In this document: positions 56,317-64,000 of the stretch, in pieces
Layout of the letters: the number at the start of each line of letters is the position of its first letter
How positions within the stretch are numbered: position 1 is the first letter of the stretch
From: CAIWTU01 sp963815135
GTDB lineage: Bacteria; Desulfobacterota; Desulfuromonadia; Geobacterales; Geobacteraceae
NCBI GenBank assembly: GCA_963815135.1
Contig: CAWFFO010000006.1
Location: 1 to 64,000, forward strand
Length of the DNA: 64,000 nt
Reading direction: 5' to 3'
Program-made: the position numbers and the translations under genes
The notes under the pieces: generated by a model
What the model was told of the DNA's origin: nothing
Seen by the model: the letters and a program-made list of their open reading frames with translations, nothing else
Database searches by the model: none

Positions 56317-57315
56317 ATGAAACCGGAAGAATTTACAAAATCGATCGAAAGGGGGGACTCAGGTCCCCTTTATTTTCTCTGCGGTGATGAGGGCTACCTG
56401 GTTGAGAGGGCCGTGAAAAAGCTGCTCGATCTCATCGTCCCCGTCGATATGCGCGATTTCAATCTGAATGTTTTCTATGGCAACGAGACCTCGGGGGAAG
56501 AAATAGCCTCCTGTGCGCAGACCCTGCCGATGTTTGCCGACCGGCGCGCCGTGCTGGTGAAAAACGCCGACAAGCTGCCCGCCGCTTCCCTGGAAGCGCT
56601 TTTGCCGTACGTTCAGGACCCGTCTCCATCCACCTGTGTCATTTTCCAGGGGGAAAAAATCGACCAGAGAAAGAAATTCTTCACAGAGTTCAAAAAAAGG
56701 GGGGACGTGGTAGAATTCAGGCGCCTCTATGAAAACCAGCTCCCAGTCTTCATCCGCAACGAAGCTGCAAGCCTCGGCAGAAAATTCAGGCCGGCAGCCG
56801 CTGAAATGCTCCTGTACCTTTCCGGCAATAACCTGCGCGAACTCGTGTCGCAGATAGAAAAAGCGGCCCTTCACGCCGGCGAAAGGGATATCATCGAGGT
56901 TGAGGACATAAAAGCCGTCGTCTCGGATACGAGAGTGGACAGTGTTTTCGAGCTTGCCAATTCACTCGGTGAAAAGAACCTGAACAAGGCCTTGAAGAAC
57001 CTTCACACCCTTCTGGGTGATGGTGAGGCGCCTCTTCTCATCCTCGCCATGCTCGCCAGGCACTTCCGTCAGATCTGGCGGGTCCGCGAGCTGCTGGAAA
57101 AGAAGACCGCGGCCCAGGAAATAAGCAAGCTGGCCGGCATCAACCCGTATTTCCTCCAGGGAATCATCCGCCAGTCGAAAAACTATGTGATTATGGAATT
57201 GAGAGAGGTTTTCGAAAGATTCTTCAGCATCGACCTCGCCCTCAAATCGGGCGGCGGAAAACCGGAATTGCTTCTGGAACGGATGGTGATGGACCTCTGT
57301 GAAAAGCGGGGATAA
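56317..57315 (+). CDS. holA: DNA polymerase III delta subunit
   Basis: The clamp-loader subunit that opens the beta clamp. An N-terminal AAA+-like domain begins MKPEEFTKSI; FLCGDEGYLVERAVKKL is the usual motif, and the C-terminal collar domain holds LARHFRQIWRVRELLEKKTA. It has no functional P-loop, as expected. 332 aa is typical. It converges on rpsT across a strong hairpin. Confidence 0.94.
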   Translation: MKPEEFTKSIERGDSGPLYFLCGDEGYLVERAVKKLLDLIVPVDMRDFNLNVFYGNETSGEEIASCAQTLPMFADRRAVLVKNADKLPAASLEALLPYVQDPSPSTCVIFQGEKIDQRKKFFTEFKKRGDVVEFRRLYENQLPVFIRNEAASLGRKFRPAAAEMLLYLSGNNLRELVSQIEKAALHAGERDIIEVEDIKAVVSDTRVDSVFELANSLGEKNLNKALKNLHTLLGDGEAPLLILAMLARHFRQIWRVRELLEKKTAAQEISKLAGINPYFLQGIIRQSKNYVIMELREVFERFFSIDLALKSGGGKPELLLERMVMDLCEKRG

Positions 57316-57341
57316 TAGTTGAGTTGGCCTGCCGGGCAATA

Positions 57342-57371
57342 AAAAAGGAACTTCGAGCGAAGTTCCTTTTT
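57342..57371. terminator. Bidirectional terminator between holA and rpsT
   Basis: 12-bp perfect stem AAAAAGGAACTT/AAGTTCCTTTTT with a CGAGCG loop. Both strands end in a T-run, so it serves both convergent genes. Confidence 0.85.
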
Positions 57372-57428
57372 ATATGAAAATGAAAGCCCCTCGGGGCTCT
57401 CGGGTATGCGTAGAGTTCTGTCTGGATC

Positions 57429-57692
57429 TTAAGACAGGGTATTGACCAGTTTCGTCAGACGGGAAACGTCACGCGAGGCCTTGTTGCGGTGAATCACGCC
57501 TTTCGAAGCAGCGGTATCGATAACGGGTATTGCGGCTGCCAGAGATTCCTTTGCAAGTGTATCGTCTTTGGCGGCGACGGCTTCGCGAACCCGCTTGATG
57601 AAAGTTCTTAGTGTGGAGCGAACATGTCTGTTCCTGTCAGCTCTCTTCTTGTTCTGCTTGATTCTCTTCAGTGCCGATTTATGTTGTGCCAA
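57429..57692 (-). CDS. rpsT: 30S ribosomal protein S20
   Basis: 87 aa, basic and helical, opening MAQHKSALKRIKQNKK and containing RSTLRTFIKRVREAV and the conserved GVIHRNKASRDVSRL. It is a primary 16S rRNA binder. It starts with TTG at 57692, with GGAGG 6 bases upstream; S20 genes often use non-ATG starts for autoregulation. Confidence 0.97.
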   Translation of the reverse strand: MAQHKSALKRIKQNKKRADRNRHVRSTLRTFIKRVREAVAAKDDTLAKESLAAAIPVIDTAASKGVIHRNKASRDVSRLTKLVNTLS

Positions 57693-57746
57693 CTTGAACC
57701 TCCATATATTTGTGAAAAGTACTTATTGATTTATTCGAAAGTTAAC

Positions 57747-57776
57747 TTTTTACCACCTGACGGGTGTAAGTGTCAA
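57747..57776 (-). promoter_or_regulatory. Candidate sigma-70 promoter for rpsT
   Basis: On minus: TTGACA, 18 bases, TAAAAA, about 55 bases upstream of the rpsT start. Confidence 0.45.
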
Positions 57777-57830
57777 GGAAAATTTATCTCATAAATATGA
57801 GTTCCGCAACAAATAGGTTGTAAAAAGACT

Positions 57831-59387
57831 TTACCCGTAGGGATCGGACTGACCATCCTCCATATGGATGATTTCCCCCTGGCCGATGGGTGAGTGGTCC
57901 TTCACGGAGAAGACTTCGATTCCCGATTTCCCTTCGAGCGGGCAGACATTTTCGCAGATGCCGCATCCATTGCATAGCTCCGTGACAACATAGGGCAGTT
58001 TGACCGTTACCGGGCGCCCTCTGAAGTCGGTCATCTTTACGCTTTCCGAGCGGATCGCCTTTTGCGGAATGGGGCAATGTTCTTCGCAGACGATGCAGGG
58101 GGTGCGCTTCGCGAACGGGATGCAATGGTTCTTGTCCAGGACCGCCTTGCCGATCACCTCTTTCTTTTTCGCTTCTTTTGCCAGCTCGGGTATCGCGCCG
58201 GTGGGACATACCTGTCCGCACAGGGTGCAATTGTATTCGCAGTACCCGAGGCGCGGGATTACAACCGGCGTAAAGACACCTTCCACTCCCGCCTGCATGA
58301 CCGCAGGGTAGAGAGCGCTTTTCAGGCATACCTTCATGCATTCGCCGCACCTTACGCATTTTTTCAGGAATTCACCCTCGTCCCTGACTCCCGGCGGGCG
58401 CAACAGCCGGGAGCGGGCCTCGGGATCCCTGAAGCGGAAAAAGCGCGCCAGGAAAAAACCGGACAGCAGTCCGCCGAGCAGGACCCGCCTCTCGGGAAAA
58501 TACGGTTGCCCGTCCCGGAAAAATGATTTTATCCTGAAACCCGCCCTTGCGTGGGAGCATTTGAAAACGCATTCCATGCAGCGAATGCACTCCCCGGATT
58601 GCAGCAAGTCGCGGTCGAATGAAGTCGGGCATAGATCGCGGCAGTCTCGACAATCTTCGCATAACCGTTCCGGGATGCGCCTGAACGGGGAAAAACGGCC
58701 GATTATCCCCAGCAGCGTTCCCAGTGGACAGAGGTTCCTGCACCAGTTTCTTTTTTCATAGCGTTCCAGGAAAATGATGAACAGGAATAAAAGCAGTGAA
58801 ATGAAGGCCAGGGGATAGAAGGTTTCCCTGAACGGAAGGAGGTGGTCGCGCGCCACCACATAAACCGGTTCAAGATGGTCACGGCTGTCGCCCATGACCC
58901 TGTACAGGCCGACCCACCCCTGGCGGACGGAATCCCCCAACAAGGGATAAAGGAAAAAAGTCAGAGCGCGGACAAGAACAGCAATCGGGTCGAGAATCCC
59001 TGCCAGGTTTATGTTGAAAAGTGCTGCAAACAACAAGGGAAAGAGAAGCCAGTATTTGAGCCTGCCTTTAAAGAAGCGTATGGGCGCGGTCTTACTGATC
59101 CTGCCGGTAACAAGGTCGAGGATCGTGCCGAGCGGGCAGATCCATCCGCAGAAAAAACGTCCCAGAACAAGAGTGAATACCAGCATCAGGAGGGCGGGGA
59201 GCAGAATTATGGTAAAAGTTTTGGCCGCCAGGACATAACAGGCAAGCACCAGCGGGTCGCCCCGGAAAAAGCTGTTCACGGCTACGGATATCTGATCACT
59301 GCCGCGATATTCCGTCTGGACGAACAGGTACAGGAACAGGATGAGGAAAATGATCTGGCTGATTCGTGCGGTCGTTACTTTTTTCAT
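57831..59387 (-). CDS. Membrane-bound polyferredoxin (NapH/MauM-type 4Fe-4S protein)
   Basis: About five membrane helices over residues 8-215, with CGWICPLG (Cys80, Cys84) and CRNLCPLG at the membrane edge as in NapH/CcoG/NosR. Then come soluble 4Fe-4S sites: CEDCRDCRDLCP, CIRCMECVFKC, CVRCGECMKVC, CEYNCTLCGQVCP, CIVCEEHCP and CNGCGICENVCP, so at least four clusters. It could move electrons from quinol to a periplasmic or cytoplasmic acceptor. The partner is unknown; a DUF362 protein lies upstream, on the same strand, across a 393-base gap. Length is 518 aa. Confidence 0.9.
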   Translation of the reverse strand: MKKVTTARISQIIFLILFLYLFVQTEYRGSDQISVAVNSFFRGDPLVLACYVLAAKTFTIILLPALLMLVFTLVLGRFFCGWICPLGTILDLVTGRISKTAPIRFFKGRLKYWLLFPLLFAALFNINLAGILDPIAVLVRALTFFLYPLLGDSVRQGWVGLYRVMGDSRDHLEPVYVVARDHLLPFRETFYPLAFISLLLFLFIIFLERYEKRNWCRNLCPLGTLLGIIGRFSPFRRIPERLCEDCRDCRDLCPTSFDRDLLQSGECIRCMECVFKCSHARAGFRIKSFFRDGQPYFPERRVLLGGLLSGFFLARFFRFRDPEARSRLLRPPGVRDEGEFLKKCVRCGECMKVCLKSALYPAVMQAGVEGVFTPVVIPRLGYCEYNCTLCGQVCPTGAIPELAKEAKKKEVIGKAVLDKNHCIPFAKRTPCIVCEEHCPIPQKAIRSESVKMTDFRGRPVTVKLPYVVTELCNGCGICENVCPLEGKSGIEVFSVKDHSPIGQGEIIHMEDGQSDPYG

Positions 59388-59780
59388 AGTTTGATTACTT
59401 TCGGAAAGTATAAGCAGGGAGCAGGGCCGGGTCTTTCCCGGAACAAACAGTAATCCTGAACCATTGCCGCTCGAATCAAGTAAAAACTGTCAGTTCGGGC
59501 ACTTTCCCTCGAACTTACTGCTTGCATGAAAGCCGTACTATTTGCTCCGGTAAAGCCCCGGCCCTGCTCTTCGGAATTTTTCCCGGTTTTCGCATGGACA
59601 CCAGTTAACCGATAAACTGCATTTGAACCGCAGGATGCAGAGTCCCGCTGAGAAATCATAACATTAACTGCTTTTTTGGATCAACTTTAAGAGTGGAATA
59701 TCATACAAGAGATTGTAGCTGAAAATCTTCAACGTCCTGGTAAACTGTTTTTTCCAACATTTTAAAAAACCGGAACCGGA
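59388..59780. other. Spacer between polyferredoxin and DUF362 genes
   Basis: 393 bases with no convincing reading frame. It contains a large imperfect palindrome (59419-59569) and a T-rich stretch near 59750-59770. No tRNA or known riboswitch was recognised. Confidence 0.6.
59419..59569. repeat. Large imperfect palindrome, about 151 bp
   Basis: The arms 59419-59441 and 59547-59569 are inverted copies, matching at 21 of 23 positions (GAGCAGGGCCGGG is perfect at the ends). The similarity continues inward for another about 15 bases at roughly 80 percent. A smaller inner hairpin, AGTTCG/CGAACT, lies at 59492-59515. The size and structure fit a MITE-like or REP/BIME-like element or a structured RNA. 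I saw no second copy in this window. Confidence 0.7.
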
Positions 59781-60662
59781 CTACGCCTTCACAATTTTCA
59801 CCCTGTTCAGGTTCATCTCGCCCAGACCTCTCCGGTAGGCGGCAGTGGTGGTCGCTATGTCCGCGGGCTTCAATCCGAACAGGGTGGTGGCGTATGCATC
59901 AGCTGCCACTATGTCGGTTGAGGCGATGACCTTGTTCAGTATCCTGACATCTCTCAGGTCGCCACCCTGCGGCCCGTGGGCGGTCAGTATGCGGGTGGCG
60001 TCAATGACCACCAGGTGACTTTTAAGGACGGCATTGATGTCTGCCAGCGCTGGTGCGATGATTCCGTGGATTTTGCCGCGATTGCCACCCATGACGCCCA
60101 TGATGTTCTTTACTGCCAGGGACAATCCGGTGAGACCGTGATGTTTGGCAACCGGGACATTGATGAAGACATTCGCCGAAAGGGCCTCGCCGTACAGCTC
60201 CCATTCCCTGAGTGCCGCGCCGTTTATGGCGACTTTTCTGAAACGCTCGTCCTCGACATATTTCAGGTCGACTTTTTTCAGGTCGCCCAGGGCCGCGGCG
60301 ATTCCGCTGTTCACGTAGCAGCGTCTCTCGTCATTGCAGGGACGGTCGAATACCTTGACTTTTCCTGCTCCTGCCCGCAGGCATTCCTCGACGATGGCCC
60401 GCACGACCAGCGGGTGGGTGTTGGCTGCCTGCTCCGGCTTCCTGTCCCAGCCGATATTAGGTTTGACCGCTACAGTGTCGCCTGCTTTGACGAATCTTTT
60501 CATTCCTCCCAGCGCCCGGACTGCATTGCGGGTAATCGCCGCGTAGTCTCTTCCCTCGGAAACGGCCAGAACCGGCGTCTGGGCGGCCGACAAATCGCGC
60601 AGGAGCCCCTGGTAAAAAAGGGACGTCAAACCGAGAAACTTGAGAAATGCTCTTCTGTCCAT
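59781..60662 (-). CDS. DUF362 domain protein, probably Tat-exported
   Basis: Starts MDRRAFLKFLGL, a Tat-type signal pattern (RR-x-FLK) followed by a hydrophobic stretch and cleavage near AAQ, so it is likely exported folded. The rest is a DUF362 domain: VAVKPNIGWDRKPEQAANTHP, NDERRCYVN, VPVAKHHGLTGLSLAVKNIMG and a C-terminal AAYRRGLG. DUF362 proteins often carry or neighbour Fe-S domains; their function is unknown. It is paired with the membrane polyferredoxin downstream. Length is 293 aa. Confidence 0.87.
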   Translation of the reverse strand: MDRRAFLKFLGLTSLFYQGLLRDLSAAQTPVLAVSEGRDYAAITRNAVRALGGMKRFVKAGDTVAVKPNIGWDRKPEQAANTHPLVVRAIVEECLRAGAGKVKVFDRPCNDERRCYVNSGIAAALGDLKKVDLKYVEDERFRKVAINGAALREWELYGEALSANVFINVPVAKHHGLTGLSLAVKNIMGVMGGNRGKIHGIIAPALADINAVLKSHLVVIDATRILTAHGPQGGDLRDVRILNKVIASTDIVAADAYATTLFGLKPADIATTTAAYRRGLGEMNLNRVKIVKA

Positions 60663-60686
60663 ATCGATACCTCCCTATTTGCCTGT

Positions 60687-61238
60687 TTATTCACTGTCCG
60701 TTGGCGTAGGCGGTTTCTCCTGTTCCGGTGGCGTTTCAGATACGGTTTTTTTAATCCTGAAGTAGAATATCATAATTACGAGAATGAATACCGCGAAGAA
60801 AGTCACCGTCGCAACAAGGAACGCCATGCTGCCCGACGAACCGGCAGGTGGCTTCGCATCTCCTTCCGCAGCTTTTCCCGCCTGCTTCACCCCACCCGGT
60901 ACGAGCGGTATCTGAATAACTTCGGAGGCCGTCGGCGCCGCCAGATACATGGTACCGCAATTTTCCGCGTATGTGCGCACCATGTAGAAATCCTTCGGCT
61001 GATCGAGATTCATTCTCTCATAAATTACAACAACATTGTCCGCTGGACTGAAATTTGTCCCGCTCAGTTTTTCAGGGTATTCCCCTTTTGCGGAAAAAAA
61101 TGTCCGCAAGGCATTCCGGGCATTCAGCGCGGCGTCTCTCGCATCGGCGCAGGTGTCCGTTTCCGCGGCAAGACAGGGAAAGGCCATTGCCAGAAGCAGG
61201 ACCGCCATGAAGCAGTAAATAAAGATATTTTTCCTCAT
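60687..61238 (-). CDS. Exported protein with C-terminal membrane helix
   Basis: A signal peptide (residues about 1-24, ending LAA) is followed by a region of about 100 residues with a few cysteines (CADARDAALNARNALRTFFS, ENCGTMY), then a Pro/Gly/Ser linker and a hydrophobic helix at about 140-162, with a short Pro-rich tail. It is therefore bitopic with its main domain outside. No family recognised. It sits 24 bases upstream of the DUF362 gene and may be part of the same unit. Confidence 0.65.
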   Translation of the reverse strand: MRKNIFIYCFMAVLLLAMAFPCLAAETDTCADARDAALNARNALRTFFSAKGEYPEKLSGTNFSPADNVVVIYERMNLDQPKDFYMVRTYAENCGTMYLAAPTASEVIQIPLVPGGVKQAGKAAEGDAKPPAGSSGSMAFLVATVTFFAVFILVIMIFYFRIKKTVSETPPEQEKPPTPTDSE

Positions 61239-61254
61239 CTCCGATTCCCCCCCT

Positions 61255-61821
61255 TTATAACTTCATCACCACCAGAGTTTCTGCGAGCATGTCGTGCAGG
61301 GCCTGTTTTTTCTTCGTCATCCCGGCCATGATGAAGCCGATCCCGAAGAACAGCGCCGAGAGAAATTTGCCGAAATATCTGCCGTTTGCCCTGGGGAACG
61401 ATATTCTTTTTCCATCGTATCCGGTGACGATGATACCGATGGCCATTTTGCCGACAGTCGCCTGCTTCGGGGAGCTTTCCATGAGCGTGAAATAAAGCCA
61501 GTGAAGCAGTACCCGGAATATCCAGCTGCCCAGTGCGGTTATCTCCAATCCTTCCAGACCCTGACCGGACATGACTGTCAGCAGGTATGAAGTGGTGAAG
61601 ATCAGGGCGATGATCCCCAGCAGAATCTCGTCGATAACAATTGCAAGAAATCTTCTCCAGAACCCGGCATAAAGAGGCTCCTCCGTTGCCGGCGCAACCT
61701 CCGGCAGTCCCGGTTCGGCGCCGGGTTGAGCCCCGGACTGCCAGCCGATCAGCCTGCTGCCGCAATGCCGGCACAATTCGGTCTGTGCGTCGTTTTCCTT
61801 TCCACATGTGAGGCAGATCAT
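61255..61821 (-). CDS. RDD family membrane protein with N-terminal zinc ribbon
   Basis: The N-terminus MICLTCGKENDAQTELCRHCG has a CxxC...CxxC zinc ribbon. A Pro/Glu-rich linker follows, then an RDD domain (about residues 50-188, FWRRFLAIVIDEILLG; conserved Arg and two Asp), with three membrane helices. RDD proteins have been tied to ion transport in some bacteria, but most are uncharacterised. It is upstream of the exported protein on the same strand. Confidence 0.85.
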   Translation of the reverse strand: MICLTCGKENDAQTELCRHCGSRLIGWQSGAQPGAEPGLPEVAPATEEPLYAGFWRRFLAIVIDEILLGIIALIFTTSYLLTVMSGQGLEGLEITALGSWIFRVLLHWLYFTLMESSPKQATVGKMAIGIIVTGYDGKRISFPRANGRYFGKFLSALFFGIGFIMAGMTKKKQALHDMLAETLVVMKL

Positions 61822-61889
61822 GCTTCTTGCTCCTGATGAAACTCCCGGGGATGAAAGAAGTATACTTCATAAAAATACAAAAACACCGC

Positions 61890-62031
61890 CTCTCGCAATG
61901 CCGCGGAGCCGCAAAGAGAATTTAAATCGCCTGGATCATTTAATTTGCGCATGGATTCAGGTTCTTAAATCTGTATATCGTGAGTTATTTTGTCCTGAAG
62001 TAATTACCACAATCTTTGCGGCCTTGCGTGA
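61890..62031. repeat. Inverted repeat pair, CTCxCGCAAxGCCGCAAAGA type
   Basis: CTCTCGCAATGCCGC(8 extra bases)AAAGA at 61890-61918 is matched in inverted orientation by TCTTTGCGGCCTTGCGTGAG at 62013-62032. The about 150-bp span lies in the gap between the RDD gene and the MFS gene. The TCTTTGCGG...TGCGTGAG word is one I recall as a common dispersed intergenic repeat. Confidence 0.55.
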
Positions 62032-62059
62032 GAACCGGTCCTGATTCTGCCCGCCCTTT

Positions 62060-63250
62060 TCAGGCTTGCGCTTTCTGCTCCCTGCTGCCCGGCCTGATCA
62101 ATGCGACCAGCATGAAAGCGGCTATGGCGGCAAACAGTGCGCCCATGTCAAAGGCGATATGTGCGCCCGCCTTCTGCCAGACGAAACCGAACAGCAGGCT
62201 GGCGGGCAGCGCTCCGGCACCGATGGCGAAGTTGTACCAGCCGAAGGCCCCGCCCCGTTCCTCCGGCCTGGCAATGTCGGCTATGAAGGCCTTTTCCACC
62301 CCTTCGGTCAGTCCGTAGAAGAGCCCGTAAAAGGCGAACAGCAGCCATACATGTAGCTCGCTTGTCGCATGGGCGAAACCGATATAGGTCAGCACGTAGA
62401 CGCTCCACCCGGCGAGAATCACGCTCCTTCTGCCGACACGGTCGGACAGCGCCCCGAACGGCATGGTGGACACTGTTTTCACCACGTTGAAAAAGGCCCA
62501 GAGCAGCGGGATGCGGATCTCGGAGACGCCCAGGTGATTGGCCCTGAGCAGCAGAAAGGTGTCGGAGGAGTTACCCAGCGTAAAGACAAACAGGATGAAA
62601 AGCAGGGTCCGGAGCCTGCCCTTGGGTAAAATTCCCAACATCCTGCCGTCGCTTTGTCTTTTTCTCTCCACTTCCTTGACCTTGAAAATGATGAGCAGCA
62701 CTGTCAGGGCGCCTGGAATGGCGGCCAGCCAGAAGATGGTACGCAGGTCCTTGGTGAACCAGAGCAGAAGGCCGGTTGCGGCCAGGGGGCCGACAATTGC
62801 GCCGGCGTTGTCCATGGAGCGGTGGAAGCCGTAGGCCTTGCCGCGCATCGAGGGGTCGGTGGAGTCGGCGATCAGGGCGTCTCGGGGGGAACTCCTCACT
62901 CCCTTGCCGATGCGGTCGGCGAAGCGGATGAACAGGACCGCCAGCGGACCGGTTGCCGCGGCAATCAGCGGTCGGACCAGGGAAGAAAGCCCGTAGCCGG
63001 ACAGCACCAGTTTTTTCCTGTCACTGACCCGGTCGGAAACGATGCCGGATATGAGTTTAAGAAGAGATGCGGTAGATTCCGCGATCCCTTCGATGACACC
63101 CAGGAAAGCCGGGCCCGCGTGGAGTACTGTGGTCAGGAACAGCGGCAGGAGAGGATAGATCATTTCGCTGGAAAAATCGGTCAGAAAGCTGACCAGGCCG
63201 AGAATAAGGATGTTGCCGGTTATACCCGAGAAAAACACATGCGCCTCCAT
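62060..63250 (-). CDS. Major facilitator superfamily transporter
   Basis: 396 aa with twelve hydrophobic segments and the loop motif GIVSDRVSDRKKLVLSGY. The second half has the GALSDRVGRRSVILAGW repeat of the same motif. The substrate cannot be named. The start at 63250 (MEAHVFFSGITGNILIL) has GGAGGCGC upstream. No clear operon partner; the next gene upstream starts 106 bases away on the same strand. Confidence 0.88.
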   Translation of the reverse strand: MEAHVFFSGITGNILILGLVSFLTDFSSEMIYPLLPLFLTTVLHAGPAFLGVIEGIAESTASLLKLISGIVSDRVSDRKKLVLSGYGLSSLVRPLIAAATGPLAVLFIRFADRIGKGVRSSPRDALIADSTDPSMRGKAYGFHRSMDNAGAIVGPLAATGLLLWFTKDLRTIFWLAAIPGALTVLLIIFKVKEVERKRQSDGRMLGILPKGRLRTLLFILFVFTLGNSSDTFLLLRANHLGVSEIRIPLLWAFFNVVKTVSTMPFGALSDRVGRRSVILAGWSVYVLTYIGFAHATSELHVWLLFAFYGLFYGLTEGVEKAFIADIARPEERGGAFGWYNFAIGAGALPASLLFGFVWQKAGAHIAFDMGALFAAIAAFMLVALIRPGSREQKAQA

Positions 63251-63356
63251 TTATAATTAAATTGCATGGCCGGTTTGAGCTGCGGCCCGATTTTTTCGTT
63301 ACATTGTACAGGATATTCAATAATAAGAAAGTCTGTATAAATGGCAGATGTCCGGT

Positions 63357-64000
63357 TCACCCCAGTATTGTTTTCAGCACGGAGCGGGCGGCTTCCGGCC
63401 TGCCGATGAGAAGGGAGTTAACTCGCAATGCCGCGAGCTTGTCGGGATCGTGGAGGAGCTTTTCAACCCTGTAGGCAAGGGCCTCCGTTCCGCAAGCCTT
63501 CAGCGCCGCGCCGTATTCCAGGAGAAAGTCGGCGTTCCGCTCTTCCTGCCCCGGTATTGGCGAAATCAGGATCATCGGCAGACCGACCGCCAGGCATTCG
63601 GAAGTGGTTAGTCCGCCCGGCTTGGTTACGGCCAGGTCGCTCGACGCCATCACCCTTTCTATCGTATTGGTGAAACCGAGGGGAAAGAGACGGCCCTGAT
63701 GCCGTGTGGCCAGCCGCCGGAGATCGGCCAGCAGCCGTTCGTTCCGGCCCGCCAGTGCCAGCAGCTGAAAATCACCGTCGAGTTCCATGAGGCGTGCGGC
63801 CAGTGTTTCTATGCCGCCGACTCCCGCGCCCCCCGACATCATCAGTACTGTTTTCCTGCCCGGGTCCAGTCCCAGCTCCATGGCACACTCACCACGCGAG
63901 CGCAACTCGCTGAAAACAGGCATGACCGGGATGCCGGTGACATGGATGGTGTTTCCCGGGATGCCGCTTTTTCTCATGCGCCAGGCCACCTCGTCATTGG
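63357..64000 (-). CDS. MurG-like glycosyltransferase / diacylglycerol glycosyltransferase (5' partial)
   Basis: A GT28-type C-terminal half: VLMMSGGAGVGGIETLAARL, TNTIERVMASSDLAVTKPGGLTTSECLAVGLPMILI and a closing VSNLLIGRPEAA-type (VNSLLIGRPEAARSVL). The N-terminal acceptor-binding domain is outside the window (the frame is open at 64000). The KPGGLTTSE motif fits the monogalactosyl/glucosyl-diacylglycerol synthase branch more than MurG. The substrate is inferred. Confidence 0.85.
   Translation of the reverse strand, partial: NDEVAWRMRKSGIPGNTIHVTGIPVMPVFSELRSRGECAMELGLDPGRKTVLMMSGGAGVGGIETLAARLMELDGDFQLLALAGRNERLLADLRRLATRHQGRLFPLGFTNTIERVMASSDLAVTKPGGLTTSECLAVGLPMILISPIPGQEERNADFLLEYGAALKACGTEALAYRVEKLLHDPDKLAALRVNSLLIGRPEAARSVLKTILG

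Noticed and set aside
59597..59645. tRNA-Gln-like anticodon and T-arm words on the minus strand
   Set aside because: A 5-bp stem with a CTCTGCA loop and a GGTTCAA word are present, but no variable loop, acceptor stem or D-arm fits around them.
59976..61331. 451-codon plus-strand frame opposite DUF362 and the exported protein
   Set aside because: It crosses two well-supported minus-strand genes and their spacer; the sequence has no domain signature.

Overview
The window reads as chromosomal DNA from a Gram-negative, moderately GC-rich bacterium of the Desulfuromonadia/Geobacter type. Evidence for this is LPS heptose genes, an LptE lipoprotein, a four-cysteine zinc-ribbon L28, and a gene order I recall from Geobacter: gmk-rpoZ-rsh-ridA-rpmB, metG-ricT-holB-tmk, rnc-radical SAM-era-der, a chemotaxis block, then leuS-lptE-holA-rpsT. 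This assignment rests on recollection of synteny; no search was run.

Layout. 1-3.9 kb: end of a deoxyhypusine-synthase-like gene whose tail is a heptanucleotide repeat, hldE and gmhB (LPS heptose), rfbA. 4.0-8.5 kb: mreC-mreD-mrdA-rodA elongation operon. 8.5-20.2 kb: a mixed block of signalling, transport and exported proteins (HD-GYP regulator, MFS exporter, TraB/GumN protein, two exported unknowns, PHP phosphatase, MASE3 histidine kinase, flavoprotein, thioesterase, hydroxyacid dehydrogenase, DUF4468 lipoprotein). 20.3-28.6 kb: AmrS-like radical SAM enzyme, acyltransferase, rnhA, HNH protein, HAD hydrolase, yicC, gmk, rpoZ, rsh, ridA, rpmB. 28.7-33.5 kb: DUF218 protein, then metG, ricT, holB and tmk on the minus strand. 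33.6-40.1 kb: rnc, an Elp3-like radical SAM protein, era, an AT-rich accessory insert, and der. 40.3-53.0 kb: a receptor-less chemotaxis-like cluster (DUF4388 regulator, two CheY, CheA, ExeA-like ATPase, two CheW, Zn-ribbon/REC protein, HEAT protein, CheR, CheB, GAF protein). 53.1-57.7 kb: leuS, lptE, holA, rpsT. 57.8-64 kb: a membrane polyferredoxin, a DUF362 protein, an exported protein, an RDD protein, an MFS transporter and the end of a MurG-like glycosyltransferase.

Most interesting points. (1) The AT-rich insert between era and der encodes an Hcp/TssD-like type VI secretion protein in two frames. Its C-terminal extension of about 105 residues matches no Hcp core, and an exported protein starts 20 bases downstream, so it looks like a cargo-Hcp effector with a possible immunity gene. 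(2) Single-base frame breaks are concentrated in 29.4-33.5 kb (metG at least six, ricT two or three, tmk two) and recur in leuS, gmhB and hcp. In essential genes these are more likely sequence errors than real decay, and the full-length genes can be reconstructed. (3) A 7-bp tandem repeat forms the end of the first gene, and two roughly 150-bp imperfect palindromes lie at 59.4 and 61.9 kb. No tRNA, rRNA, CRISPR array or insertion sequence was recognised.
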